Shown here: positions 1 to 10,500 of the stretch, piece after piece
Layout of the letters: each line of letters opens with the position of its first letter
Numbering within the stretch: position 1 is the first letter of the stretch
Assembly: GCA_964523105.1 (NCBI GenBank)
Contig: CAZFZN010000002.1
Location: 310,001-374,000, forward strand
Length of the DNA: 64,000 nt
Direction: 5' to 3'
Source: V1-33 sp964523105
GTDB taxonomy: Bacteria > Verrucomicrobiota > Verrucomicrobiia > Verrucomicrobiales > V1-33
Position numbers and translations under genes: made by a program
The notes under the pieces: model-generated
Told to the model about the DNA's origin: nothing
Seen by the model: the letters and a program-made list of their open reading frames with translations, nothing else
Database searches by the model: none

Positions 1-68
1 CGGCCCTGACCGGACGCTGCGAACACTGTTCCGGGGAGAGTGCAGCGGCGCGCCGCATCGCTCAAATC

Positions 69-974
69 CTATCTCAGCGGCAGTTTCCCCCGGCACTTCG
101 GCCATGAGGGGCAGCGCCACACCTGCGCCACCGGCAGCGCCCGCACCGGCTGGATTTCGTCCGCATTGAGAATGCGCGTCTCCGCCTCCAGCACTCCGCC
201 CTCTTTCAGCGAAATGGCGCGGGCCGCGAGCAGTCCGCGGAGCACACCGCCTTTGCCCACCGTGAGTTTCCCCTGCACCGTCACATCGCCGTGGACCCGG
301 CCGTTGACCACCATCTCCTGTGCACGAACCGGCTTGAGGAACTGCACCTCGGCACCGCTTTTCACCGTGAGGGTGCGGCAGGTAACTTTGGAATTCACCA
401 TCCGCCGCCCCCGAATCGTGACGTCCTTTCCCTGCAATCCCGGGTCGTCTCCGGTATCATTCTGAATTTCAAGTTTCCCCCCGCAGGACGGGCACGTCGG
501 GATGGTGTACGGGCCCACCGTCACCATGCGAAGATGATAGGACTGCTCCTCCGCGGGCATCTTCCGGATCGTCCTGAGAAATGCCTGGCCGTCGATGAGT
601 TCCAGCGGGCGCATTCCGGCGAAGGCGCGCGCTTCCTCACTGAACTCCCCGGCGGTAATGAAAATTCCCCGTGAGGCCCCCTCCTGCAGAACCGAGTTGT
701 AGAGTTCCTTCAGCGCCGGCGTGTCCACGTTGAGCATGGCCCACGGCGGGCACTGTACCAGCGCGTCCACCCGACCCGCTTTCAACGGATTGGTCACGGA
801 AAGCACCACGCCGCCGTCCGGCCGGATCCACGCGATCTCGGAGGTGAATCCGGTGCGGTGCAGCATCAGCGTCACCAGTTCCTGCATGCGCTTCCAGTCG
901 AGCTGACGCAGCAGAGGCAGGCTCCACAGAGCAGCCTCCGCCGCCGGCTGCGGGCTGGGTCGGATTTCAAGCAT
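69..974 (-). CDS. Mrr-like nuclease domain (degenerate) with bactofilin domain inserted in a split C4 zinc ribbon
   Basis: A 301-aa protein read from the Met that begins MLEIRPSP; an upstream in-frame Met at 1028 is possible but adds only a poor leader. Residues ~22-135 follow the Mrr restriction-endonuclease fold: helix LDWKRMQELV, then DGG (53-55), then VQC (73-75), then the typical helix ALKELYNSV and strand GIFITAGEFSEEA. The usual catalytic residues are absent: the Asp of the DGG(I/V)D motif is Val56, and the Lys of QxK is Pro76, giving QCPPW. A zinc-ribbon half CPSCGG (161-166) follows. Residues ~180-270 are bactofilin-like beta-helix rungs (VHGDVTVQGKLTVGKGGVLRG). The C-terminus supplies the other ribbon half, C288-x5-C294 (CPSWPKC), like the topoisomerase C4 finger often attached to Mrr proteins. 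It is probably a DNA-binding or scaffold protein rather than a nuclease; that role is inferred. It lies 73 bp downstream of the CotH gene on the same strand. Confidence 0.75.
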   Translation of the reverse strand: MLEIRPSPQPAAEAALWSLPLLRQLDWKRMQELVTLMLHRTGFTSEIAWIRPDGGVVLSVTNPLKAGRVDALVQCPPWAMLNVDTPALKELYNSVLQEGASRGIFITAGEFSEEARAFAGMRPLELIDGQAFLRTIRKMPAEEQSYHLRMVTVGPYTIPTCPSCGGKLEIQNDTGDDPGLQGKDVTIRGRRMVNSKVTCRTLTVKSGAEVQFLKPVRAQEMVVNGRVHGDVTVQGKLTVGKGGVLRGLLAARAISLKEGGVLEAETRILNADEIQPVRALPVAQVWRCPSWPKCRGKLPLR

Positions 975-1047
975 GGCCCGTAAGTGCGGCGAAATGCAGT
1001 CCGTGCAAGCCGCGAGTCCGCAGCACACCGCAGCACCTGGCCCGCCC

Positions 1048-4000
1048 TCACTGGAGGGTTACCAGTCCGCGGAAGAACAGCCGCTGTCCCCCAGCGATGC
1101 TGACCGGAGCCTTCCAGACGACCGTCACAAAACCTCCGGGCAGCGGCGTGACGCTGAGGATTGAAATGCCGGCGGAACTCCATGTACTCAAACCGGTGCT
1201 GACCTGCGGTGTGATGAGTACATCATCGGCTTCACGGTAGGTGAGGGTAAGCGTCAGGAATCCTCCGTCCTCGCCGGCGGACGGCGGGTTGCTGTCCGCG
1301 AGGGCCGGCTGAGTGCCGAGGGCATACTCCAGCACGGCGTCCAGGCCGTCGTAATCACTGTCCTCACTGTCGGATGCGATGCCGTTGGCCGACTTCCACG
1401 CCGCGAAGCTGCTGGCAGCGGGCGACCCGCCGATGATGCCACTGCCCCGCCAGCTTTGCGGCAGCGCGTGATCGGGATTGGTGAGTGGTGCGATGAGGCA
1501 GAGGGAGAAGCCGGCGCCGTCCGCGGATTCCGGCCAGGGGGCGTTGTCGTCGAACACAAAATCGCGGATTACCGATCCGTCTCCGGCGTTGAGAATGATC
1601 TGCTCGCCCTGATTGTTGAGGCTGCCCGAGTAGATGCCGAGGACACGGGGACCGGTGCCGTAGCGGACCTGAAACGCGGCGGGGTTCTTCACAAAGACGG
1701 CCCGCTCTCCCGGCTGGAGCACTTCGTTGCCCAGCGCCGTGGTGGTGATGCCCGCGGTAAAACGAATCGCGGTCAAATCCACCGCCGCCGCAGGACTGAT
1801 GTTCATTACCTCGATGAATTCGTAGTCGTCTTTGTCAGGAGACACCGTCAGTTCCGCGGCCAGGGACGGGTTTTCCGGATGATAGTGAATTTCGCTGATG
1901 ACGAGATTCGAGGCACTGGCGGCTTCTGTGGCCACGCTGAAAAAGGCGCTCGTAAGGGCGCTCCAGACGCCGTTGTGAAAGACGCGGGACTGCACCGTGA
2001 CAGGCTCGCTGAGTGTGAGCGGTCCGCTGTAGAGCTGCGCCCCCGGCGTGAGCGGGGCCGCGGCGAGCGTGGCATTGTCCGCGGCAACAATTTCAGACTG
2101 GAGCAGGAAGTCGTTGTCCCCCGCGGTGGTGTTCAATCCCTGGATGGCGAGCACGTTGTTACCCGCGACGAGCAGGTTCTTGAATGCGGTAATGTCGATC
2201 TTCTCCTGAAGCACCGCCTCTGCATCCGCACGCGCAGCGGTGGCGGTCGAAGAGCCGCTGGGACTGGTGGTGGTGGTGGCGGGAGCGTTCCGCTCGGCGA
2301 TTTTCGTGCCGTTGAGGTAAGCGATGAATCCGTCGTCGTAGCGGATGTTGAGCTGCAGGTAGCCGGTCTCCGCCACCTGCTGGGCCGTGAGGGAGAAGTC
2401 CTTCCGGGTGAGCACCGAGGCGGAGACGTTTTGCATTCCCGACAGGAGATCGGTGCTGATGTGAGGCGCGAAGGAAACCGTGCCGTCCGTGTCGTAGCCA
2501 ACGCCGCCGGCGGCGCTGCCCCATGCCGCGGGAACGGTGTAAGCCGGCTCCTTCCAGTCCGCCGTGAGCACCAAAGCACTGGGATCGTAAAGCGCGAGCA
2601 CTTCGACCGGCGAGAGACCGCGGTTGTAGATGACGACATCGTCGATGCTTCCCTGGAAGGCGCGTTCGGTGGGCGAACCGCCGCGGCTGCCGATGTTCCA
2701 GACATTGTTGGCGACAGTGGCGCCGGCCACAGGCACGGCTCCGGTGGCATCTACTGTGCTGGCGATTTGCGCTCCGTTTTTGTAGAGCCGCCACGTGGTG
2801 CCATCATACACACCGCAGACATGCTGCCATGTATTGGCCGTGGCCGCGCCGCTGAGGGACGCGAGGTGATCCGCTCCGTTCCATGATCCCGCGCCAAGCA
2901 GGGCACCGGAGTTGATGCGCAAAGTAATCTCACCGCTCGGGGAAGTGTTGTGCCCTTTGTTCAGAATGTTGCGCAGGGACGACACATTCACCGGATTGAT
3001 CCACGCCGCCATGGTGATCTGGCCGGTGATTTGCAGGCTGGCGGGGTTGCCGAGATTCACGGCCTGATTGGTGCCATTGAGCACGATGGCGCTGCCGGCG
3101 TTGCCCAAACGGTCGGGGCCGTAGGCCGGCGCGTTGTTGGGAGTCCCGTGATTGGCGCCGACCGAGTCGTTGGCATTGCCATCCAGCGGATAGCGGCTCA
3201 CCGGACCGGGTGAAGGCGGCGCCACCGGTGAGGAGGAGAAGCCGTTGTCGCCTCCCGATGACGCGGTGTTCACGTAATAACGCACCGGAGCACTGACCGC
3301 GCAGTAGGTCAGCGGTGTGGGGACGGTCCCGATGGCGCGCGGATCGCTGCCGTCGAGAGTGTAGTAAATCTGAGCCCCGGCCGGCAGTCCTCCGGGCACG
3401 CTGAGACTGAGTTGATACCCGCCGGGCACGCTGCCGCCGTGCTGAGAGAAGTCCGCGGCTTCGAGCGCGGGATACAGCCCGTCCACCTTGAGCTGGCGCA
3501 GGAGGTTCTGCGGATTGGTCTGGTCCGCAAGATTGGTGCGCATGGCGAGGAAGTCCTGCGGCACGTGGTCGATGATGCCCGCCCCGTTGACCGACTCTCC
3601 GGGGATGCCGCAAAGGTTCTTCCATGTATTGATGACCGTGGCCGAGGTGGCCCAGCGTCCCGCGTAGGGCACGATGGCTTTGGTGATGGTGGCGGCGCGG
3701 GCATTCCAGCGTTCGATGCAGCGGTCAGGGGTGAGCGGACCGTTGTTGAAGAGGTGCCGTCGAATGCGATCCGCCCAGCGCAGCCGGTATTCCGGGGAGG
3801 ACATCAGTTCCTCGTGCATCCACTGCGGATTGGAGTAGGTGAAGTTGTTCTGATTGCTGCCGCCCCAGGGACCGGTCTGATCGGTGGCCGCCACGCTGCG
3901 GCTGCCGGCCCATGAGGAGGCGCGCAGAGTGTGCTCGGCGTCGTGATTGAAAAAAGTGAACCCGCGAGTGCCCGTGCGGTCGCGCATGCCGTGCCAGTTG

Positions 4001-7000
4001 TTCGGCTGGTTGAAAGGCCCGAGAAACCCCGAGAGACAGGCATCGCCGTCGCCTGAATAGAAGATGGCCAACATGAAATCGATGAGATTGTCCACGTCGA
4101 GCAGCACGGGCCATGCGGGATTGCGCGAGCCGTCGGGATTGCGGCCCAGGATGCGAAAATAATTGGCGTTGGAAGGATTGGCTTTGACCTCCTTGCAGCG
4201 GTCCCAGAGTTCCTTCCACGCGGCGCGGCTGCCGTCGGGATTTGTCAGGAGATAACCGTCGGTGGCTTCGGTGGAGAATGCGATGCCGCTGTGCCGGTCG
4301 TGGTTTTTGACGACATCGTAGTCGTCCTTGTCGCCCCCGAGATAGGTCTCGCCGTAGGAATTCTCCGGGCGCTCGTGAATCTCAAAAATGCCCCAGTAGA
4401 GGCCGTTGAGATAGAGGTGACAGAAGCGGCTGCGCGTCCACTGCTGGCCCATGGCGCCGAGCAGTTCGCGGCAGAAAGGATCGCGCACCAGCGTTTCCTC
4501 GGCGCCGTTGGTGGAGTTGCTCCACGAATAATTCTGGCTGCCGCGGAGGTCGAAGTTCTCGAACTCCGCCGCTCCGTCCGGGCCGTAGAGGCGGTAGTTG
4601 AGTTTGCCGTTTCCATATCCATTCCGGAAGAAGACGCGAAAGCTGTGTTTCGTGTAGCTGTCGGCCCGGCTGGCGCCTCCCCGGATCCGGATGCCGCAGG
4701 GCTCGCCGAACTCGCCGTGCCCGGCTTCGGGTGTCGCTCCGGGTTTGCTGTAGTCGAGAAACTCGATGCTCGCAGGCCGCTCCCACGAGCCGCCGTGCTG
4801 GATGCCGTTCACATAGATGCCGGTCACAGGATCCGTCAGGTTGTTCTGCTGGGAGACGATGGAGATGGACGGAATTTGTGTCAGGCCTTCGCGAATTTGC
4901 GCAGGGGAATAGGCGGCCATGGTGGCGGCGGTGAATCCGAAATTGAAAGCCTGCCCGCCGTTGGTGGCGGAATTGACGGGCCAGCCCGCGGGGATGGAGC
5001 CGCTGGCGGCGCCGCCGGTGCTCAGGGTTCCCTTGGTCTGCTGCACCACGCTGTCGGGAAAGATGTAGCTGTGGGTATCGATGTTCGTCGGCTTCCAGTT
5101 CGTGAGATAGGCACGGGCGCGGATGATGCGGGTGCCGGAATAGCTGCCGCCGGGATTCTGAATGGTGATGGGACCGGTATAGAGCGTGCCGGTGGAGGGC
5201 GTCGGCTCGCTGTAGTTCGTGGTGTAGTAAATCTGAGCACCGGGAGTGGCGGAGGTGATCGTCAGCTGGAACGGGGCGTCGTAGAATCCGCGGCGATGAC
5301 TGAACACGGTGTCGGCGACCTGATCGAGGTACCATGTCGAATTATTGAGCGTGCCCGGGGTGGCGCTGTCCAGAAAGACATCGGGGGTGTCACTCAGATA
5401 ACTGGTGAGGAGTTCCGGCTGGAGCACGAAATCGACATCACCGGCGGCGGAATTGAGCCCGTGAATGGCAAGGACGTTGTTGCCGCCGGCCTGGAGTAAT
5501 CCAAGGTGCGCACCGAGATCGATGGTTTCCGCGGTGAGACTTTGCGCGAGCGTGCGGTCCGCGGTGGCGGCGCTGTTTTGATCAGCCCCTGCGGGCGCAT
5601 TGCGGCTGGCGATCAGCGTTCCGTTCAGATAGGCGAGGAATCCGTCGTCATAGCGAATGCGCAGCGAGAGAGCGGTGAGGATGGAGGGATCGGCGACGGT
5701 GAACGGCAGGCGCCAGTAAGCCGACGGGCTGCTGTCCTTCATGGATGCCTGAATGTCGGTGCGGATGTGAGGACGCAGGCCGTTGAGTTCGGTGCCGCGC
5801 ACCTGGACTTCGCCGAGCGAAATCACCACGGCATCGTCGGCGCTGGCGCCGCCGGTGGCATCGCGGGTGCGGCTGATTTTGACGTACTGACCCAGGACCG
5901 GATTGCCTCCGTTGGCGGCGGCCACATCGTACACGAGATCCGCCGGGCCGCCGAGAGCGTTGCCGGGATTGAGCAGCGGTGACGTGTGCAACACGGTGGT
6001 GCCGTCCGCATCGAGGATGGTGACGGTGAGATCCCTCAGTCGCTCCGGGCAGCAGCCTTCCCGGTTGTGCATGTTGACGGTGCTGATGGCGGCGCGGCGC
6101 TGCAGATTCACCTGCCACCACGGGGCGAGGTCGGTATTGAGGGTGTGCGTGAAGTCATTGTTCAGACCGTTGATGGCGTTGGCGGCGAGGTAGAGCGTGG
6201 CGCTGTAATTGGACGATTGCGAAGCCACGGGCGCGGGCGATCCGGCGCGGGCCAAATTGATCAGAGCGCTGGGCGCAAAACCGGTGACTTCCACCTCGCC
6301 GAGCGCGAGCACGTTTTGCGCGTCGATCGTGTTGTAGCCGACCGGCGCCCCGGGAATGCCGGAGCCGTCAGGGTCGGGGGTGCGGCTGACGCGCACATGA
6401 CGGCCCTGCACAGGATTTCCTGTCAGGGCCACAAGGTCCACCGACAGGGTGGCCGGCCCGGTATTGTAGGTGTAGCCGGCATTTTCCGGATTGAGCAGCC
6501 CGGAGGTCCACACCTCCCCGTTCGAGGCATCCAGCACGGAAATGGTGATGTCGCGCAGGCGCTCCGGGCAGCAGCCGTCGCCGCGGTTGCGCAGGGTGAT
6601 GCTGTGGATCGTCGCGGTGGCTCCGAAGTCCACGTTCCAGAACGCCGCCGAGTCGGTGCCCAGGGTGTGCGAGAAATTCGTCAGAATACCATCGGCGGCC
6701 AGACTGGCGGAGAACGCGCCGTTGGTGGTGCTTTGGGAAGCCGTGCCGCTGGGGGCGATATTGGACGGCAGCGGCGGCGCGGCGGTGGTGTCGTAGCCCA
6801 GTCCCGGAGGCGCGATGGTGGTGATCCACGAACCACCCGGCGCAAACCCGGCGGAATTCCAGCCCGCGGGCGGCGGACTGCCGCCGGAAGGGATCCACGC
6901 ATTGCCGGCGGAGCCGTTGATGAGCGATTGCGTCAGCACCTGCTGCGCCGCGCCCCAGCTGACATTCTCGCGCTGCGGCGGATAGGGATTCCACTCGCTG

Positions 7001-7374
7001 GTTTTGGTCGTGCCGTCGGGCTTCACCAGCGCGAGGTATTCACCGGCGTCGTTGAGGGAGAAATTGGCGTGCAGTTGAGCTCCCGTGCGATTCTTCCCGC
7101 TGGCCCACACCACCACGGATTGTCCGGCATCGAGGTTTCGGGAGGGGAAGACCCACTTCTGCGGTGTCGTACTAACATCGGTGAGCGCCCAGCCGGCCAG
7201 ATTCACGGAGCCGGGACCCGGATTATAGACTTCGATCCAGTCCATGAACTGGCCGTCTTCGTCGGCGAGGTAGCCGGAGTTGTCGGCCATGAACTCCGAA
7301 ATGACCGGATCGGCGGCACGAAGCAGTGGCACGGCGAAACTAAACGCCGCGGCGATAAGGGGAGAGATGCGCAT
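1048..7374 (-). CDS. giant secreted CotH-type multidomain protein (lamin tail, discoidin, CotH, LamG)
   Basis: A 2108-aa protein with a signal peptide (cleavage near LLRAAD). Domains in order: lamin-tail ~22-110 (ISEFMADNSG...DWIEVYNPG); two discoidin/F5-8C-like domains ~205-355 and ~370-520, each carrying the unusual motif CCPERLRD; a beta-sandwich with RYDDGFLAYLNGT ~575; a chitobiase C-terminal type domain ~700-770 (YYTTNYSEPT); the CotH domain ~835-1260, with GIRIRGGASR, HSFRVFFRNGYG and FFNHDAEHTL around 1143; a second chitobiase-type domain that starts at ~1340 (YYTLDGSDPR) and resumes at ~1780 (GAQLYSGPLTL); LamG ~1395-1595; a second YDDGFIAYLNGT domain ~1685; a second lamin tail ~1826; and a Ca-loop plus short beta tail at the C-terminus. 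CotH proteins are atypical kinases in spore formers. Whether this copy is catalytic is unknown. Adhesion or polymer binding outside the cell is the likely role. Confidence 0.85.
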   Translation of the reverse strand: MRISPLIAAAFSFAVPLLRAADPVISEFMADNSGYLADEDGQFMDWIEVYNPGPGSVNLAGWALTDVSTTPQKWVFPSRNLDAGQSVVVWASGKNRTGAQLHANFSLNDAGEYLALVKPDGTTKTSEWNPYPPQRENVSWGAAQQVLTQSLINGSAGNAWIPSGGSPPPAGWNSAGFAPGGSWITTIAPPGLGYDTTAAPPLPSNIAPSGTASQSTTNGAFSASLAADGILTNFSHTLGTDSAAFWNVDFGATATIHSITLRNRGDGCCPERLRDITISVLDASNGEVWTSGLLNPENAGYTYNTGPATLSVDLVALTGNPVQGRHVRVSRTPDPDGSGIPGAPVGYNTIDAQNVLALGEVEVTGFAPSALINLARAGSPAPVASQSSNYSATLYLAANAINGLNNDFTHTLNTDLAPWWQVNLQRRAAISTVNMHNREGCCPERLRDLTVTILDADGTTVLHTSPLLNPGNALGGPADLVYDVAAANGGNPVLGQYVKISRTRDATGGASADDAVVISLGEVQVRGTELNGLRPHIRTDIQASMKDSSPSAYWRLPFTVADPSILTALSLRIRYDDGFLAYLNGTLIASRNAPAGADQNSAATADRTLAQSLTAETIDLGAHLGLLQAGGNNVLAIHGLNSAAGDVDFVLQPELLTSYLSDTPDVFLDSATPGTLNNSTWYLDQVADTVFSHRRGFYDAPFQLTITSATPGAQIYYTTNYSEPTPSTGTLYTGPITIQNPGGSYSGTRIIRARAYLTNWKPTNIDTHSYIFPDSVVQQTKGTLSTGGAASGSIPAGWPVNSATNGGQAFNFGFTAATMAAYSPAQIREGLTQIPSISIVSQQNNLTDPVTGIYVNGIQHGGSWERPASIEFLDYSKPGATPEAGHGEFGEPCGIRIRGGASRADSYTKHSFRVFFRNGYGNGKLNYRLYGPDGAAEFENFDLRGSQNYSWSNSTNGAEETLVRDPFCRELLGAMGQQWTRSRFCHLYLNGLYWGIFEIHERPENSYGETYLGGDKDDYDVVKNHDRHSGIAFSTEATDGYLLTNPDGSRAAWKELWDRCKEVKANPSNANYFRILGRNPDGSRNPAWPVLLDVDNLIDFMLAIFYSGDGDACLSGFLGPFNQPNNWHGMRDRTGTRGFTFFNHDAEHTLRASSWAGSRSVAATDQTGPWGGSNQNNFTYSNPQWMHEELMSSPEYRLRWADRIRRHLFNNGPLTPDRCIERWNARAATITKAIVPYAGRWATSATVINTWKNLCGIPGESVNGAGIIDHVPQDFLAMRTNLADQTNPQNLLRQLKVDGLYPALEAADFSQHGGSVPGGYQLSLSVPGGLPAGAQIYYTLDGSDPRAIGTVPTPLTYCAVSAPVRYYVNTASSGGDNGFSSSPVAPPSPGPVSRYPLDGNANDSVGANHGTPNNAPAYGPDRLGNAGSAIVLNGTNQAVNLGNPASLQITGQITMAAWINPVNVSSLRNILNKGHNTSPSGEITLRINSGALLGAGSWNGADHLASLSGAATANTWQHVCGVYDGTTWRLYKNGAQIASTVDATGAVPVAGATVANNVWNIGSRGGSPTERAFQGSIDDVVIYNRGLSPVEVLALYDPSALVLTADWKEPAYTVPAAWGSAAGGVGYDTDGTVSFAPHISTDLLSGMQNVSASVLTRKDFSLTAQQVAETGYLQLNIRYDDGFIAYLNGTKIAERNAPATTTTSPSGSSTATAARADAEAVLQEKIDITAFKNLLVAGNNVLAIQGLNTTAGDNDFLLQSEIVAADNATLAAAPLTPGAQLYSGPLTLSEPVTVQSRVFHNGVWSALTSAFFSVATEAASASNLVISEIHYHPENPSLAAELTVSPDKDDYEFIEVMNISPAAAVDLTAIRFTAGITTTALGNEVLQPGERAVFVKNPAAFQVRYGTGPRVLGIYSGSLNNQGEQIILNAGDGSVIRDFVFDDNAPWPESADGAGFSLCLIAPLTNPDHALPQSWRGSGIIGGSPAASSFAAWKSANGIASDSEDSDYDGLDAVLEYALGTQPALADSNPPSAGEDGGFLTLTLTYREADDVLITPQVSTGLSTWSSAGISILSVTPLPGGFVTVVWKAPVSIAGGQRLFFRGLVTLQ

Positions 7375-7536
7375 GGAGGGAATGAATAGGAGGGGACGGG
7401 TGCTGCCAGGGATGCGTTTTCATTGCACCTGAACCGCTCCGTCAGGGCAATAAAAATCTCTCGTTCGAATTCCCGATCACATAAGAATCCGGCGCCCAAA
7501 CCTATTTATCCGCCGATGCCTCCGGCTGTGGATACT

Positions 7537-10500
7537 TCACTTCGCGCGGAAGAAGCGGGACGTGCTCGAAGGAGCGACCGGTAAATCCAGAAATCTCTCG
7601 AAGCCATTGCCCGTGAGAACCCCGGCCGTTTGCCACGGATTCCCTGGCACCCATGACTCGATGGTCCGGGTCACGCCGGACGGCACCGTCATGGCGACGC
7701 GGAACGTGCGCAGCCCGCCGGGTGCATTCGCTGGCAGCATTTCGGCATGCAACTGCTGTGCCGAAAGATTGACCGTTCCGGGTGTGGGCGAGATGAAAGT
7801 GAACGGACCGCGGGGGCCGAGGCGCGCCCACGATTCCGTGCCGCCCTCGTGCGGCGGGGGCGAGACTTTGTCCAGGATGGTGACCGGCCCGCTGGCGTCC
7901 AGTTGAACCAGCCACACGGAATCGCCTTCATTGGAAAGTTTGAAGGGCATGTGCAGCGGTCCCTGATTCGGGTCGGCGTCGGCAAAATAGAACCGGTATT
8001 CGCCGGGCTGGAGGGTTCCTGTCAGGGAATAGGTCCGCTCGCCGGTAAAAAGTCCGTCGCGCAGGGCGAGTCCCTCAAGGGTGACCGGAGCCGGGCCGGT
8101 GTTGCGCAGTTCCACGAAATCACTGGGCTGCCCGCGTTCATCGAGCAGGGCACTGTGCGTCTGCACTTCGGAAATTTCCAGCCCGGGCACCGGCACAGCG
8201 GTTTCGGGAACTCTGAAGGCGTAGTTGGTGATTTCCTGCCCTGGCAGTGAGAAGATCGGATCGCCCGGTGCGGTTTCCTCCTGGTCCAGCAGATTGGTGG
8301 CGGTGACGAAGAACTCAAGCTGTGCGCCCGCAGGCAGAACCACGGGCAGCACCGCCGAGTAAAGCCCGTCCAGCGTGGCGCCGTCGCCGTTGAGGCCATC
8401 GTCGAAAAGCCCGGTCTGGCCCTCCCGGTAACCCGAAGGCGTTCCGGCCGGCGGATTGAGCCATTTCCAGAGCACACTGAGCGTGAAAATGCCGGCGTCG
8501 TCCTTCGCTTTCACATACACCCTTGGCCGGCTGCCCGGCCGGATCGAGTCCGGCTCCACCGAGACCTGTTTGAAGTCCGGACCGCTGTTGGACTCCCAGT
8601 AGTTGGGCTGCCCGGGATCCGGCGGGGACTTGGTAACCCACGCGGTGGCACCATCGGAGAACCGCCCCTGCGAAACATCCTCCGGCTGATTCTCCCATGA
8701 AAAGGAATCGACCGCTTCCCCCGCGGGATCGAGCAGAGTGAGGGTCCCGGCGGCGCGATTGAGTTTGTAGTTCACGTGGTCGGTGCCGTTGCGCTCGTCG
8801 CAGAGCAGCAGACGGCGCGCCCCGGCGGGTATCTCTCCGTCGAGCGGATGCGTCGTGACCAACGGCGGCCCGGCCGGCGCAGCGGAGGGCTCCTCGTATC
8901 GCAGCATCCATCCGGTGAGGTCCACCGCGACGGTCTTGCCGTTATAGAGTTCTACGAAATCCGGCGTGCGGCCGCTGCTGTCGAGGGGCACGGTGAGATT
9001 CGAGGTCATGACTTCATTGATCACCACATGGTCCACCGGAGGACGCGCCGGCGGCGCGCTGCCGTCCACGGACTGCGGCGCGCGACTGGAAAGTGCGGTC
9101 CAGATCACCTCGCCGGCCCCCGCGAGGTCGGCAATGCCGTCGCCGTCGATGTCGCCGGTGGCGATCATGTCCGCCGTGGGCACCGGCGTGGATCCGGCGA
9201 CCTGAAAAGTGCGGTCCGGCATGCCTTTCAGAATCACCACGCAGGCCAGCAGGCGGCAGGCGGTCGCAAGGTCCTCGATGCCGTCGCCGTCAAAATCCCC
9301 AATCGTCAAATCCGTGGCGCTCGTGGTTCCAGGGAGAGCAGAAGCAGACGGTGTAAATGTCAGGCCCGGCCCGCCGGTGTAAATGATGACGCCTTCACTT
9401 GTGTTGATGGCCACGTCAGGATCGCTGTCGCCGTTCGCGTTCAGTTGGACCATGCTTTTGATGCCCGACTTGTCACTGCCCTGGGTGTCGGTGCGGCGAA
9501 ACATATTCTCCCGCGAAGTGCCGGCTGCCGGAAAGTCCAGCAGGTGGCCGTCATTTTCCACGATGGTCAGTTTCCCCGTGGCGCTGGCGCCGGCGAAGTC
9601 CACATCGCCGTCCTGATCGAAGTCCTCCGCCGTCATGGCCCGGGCCTCGTAGGTGAAAAGTCCTTCACGGCGCAGGGAGAAACTTCCGTCGGGCATGCCT
9701 TTATAAAGTGCGAGGCGGCAGTCGTAGAATCCCGCCGCGGCATCGATCACGCCGTCGGCATCGAAATCGGCCATGTGGATGGAGAACAATCCGCCATCGG
9801 AGGCAAAAAAGGCGGGCGCACTGAATGTGCCGTCACCGCGCCCTGTCAGCACGCTCATGCCCGGCCGGGTCCGGCTGTTATGAACGATCAGCAAATCCGT
9901 TTTGCTGTCACCGTTGAAATCGCCGGCACGCAGCGAGAGGGGCGGCTCCGCCAGTTTGGAAAACACCGGCGGCGCCAGTTCCCCGCCCGGCAGGCTGAGC
10001 CGCACACTGATCTCCTTTGTCTGCATGTGGGAAAGCACCGCATCCGCACGGCCATCACCGTTGAGATCCGTTAGCTGCAGAGCGGAAACTCCGCCGTCCA
10101 CCGGATAGACCGAGTCGAGCCGCTCGAATCCCACGGAATTCTCCTGCGTCAGGAGCACGGAGAGGTTGTCCGACTTCCGGTTGGCGACGGCCAGATCCGG
10201 GCGCCCGTCGCCGTTGAAATCGGCGGTCGCGAGGTCGCGGGGGCTGACTCCGGTGGGCGATTCCGCAGCGAGTTTCAGCGTGCCGGCTTCATTTCGCAGC
10301 GTGACGACGCGGTCGTAATTGCGCAGCACCACGATGAGGTCGTTCCACCCGTCGGCATCCACATCCGCGAGCGACATGGCGCGCGGAGCTCCCGGCAAGT
10401 ACACCCGCTGAGCCACCACGGTATCGAAACCGGTCGCGCCCGCGAGCCCCCGGCGCACCAGCACCTGGTTCGCATCCCGCGCCGCCGTGACGAGATCCAT

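Noticed and set aside
7455..7480. GTTCGAATTCCCG resembling a tRNA T-arm
   Set aside because: No acceptor stem, anticodon arm or CCA-side pairing could be found around it.
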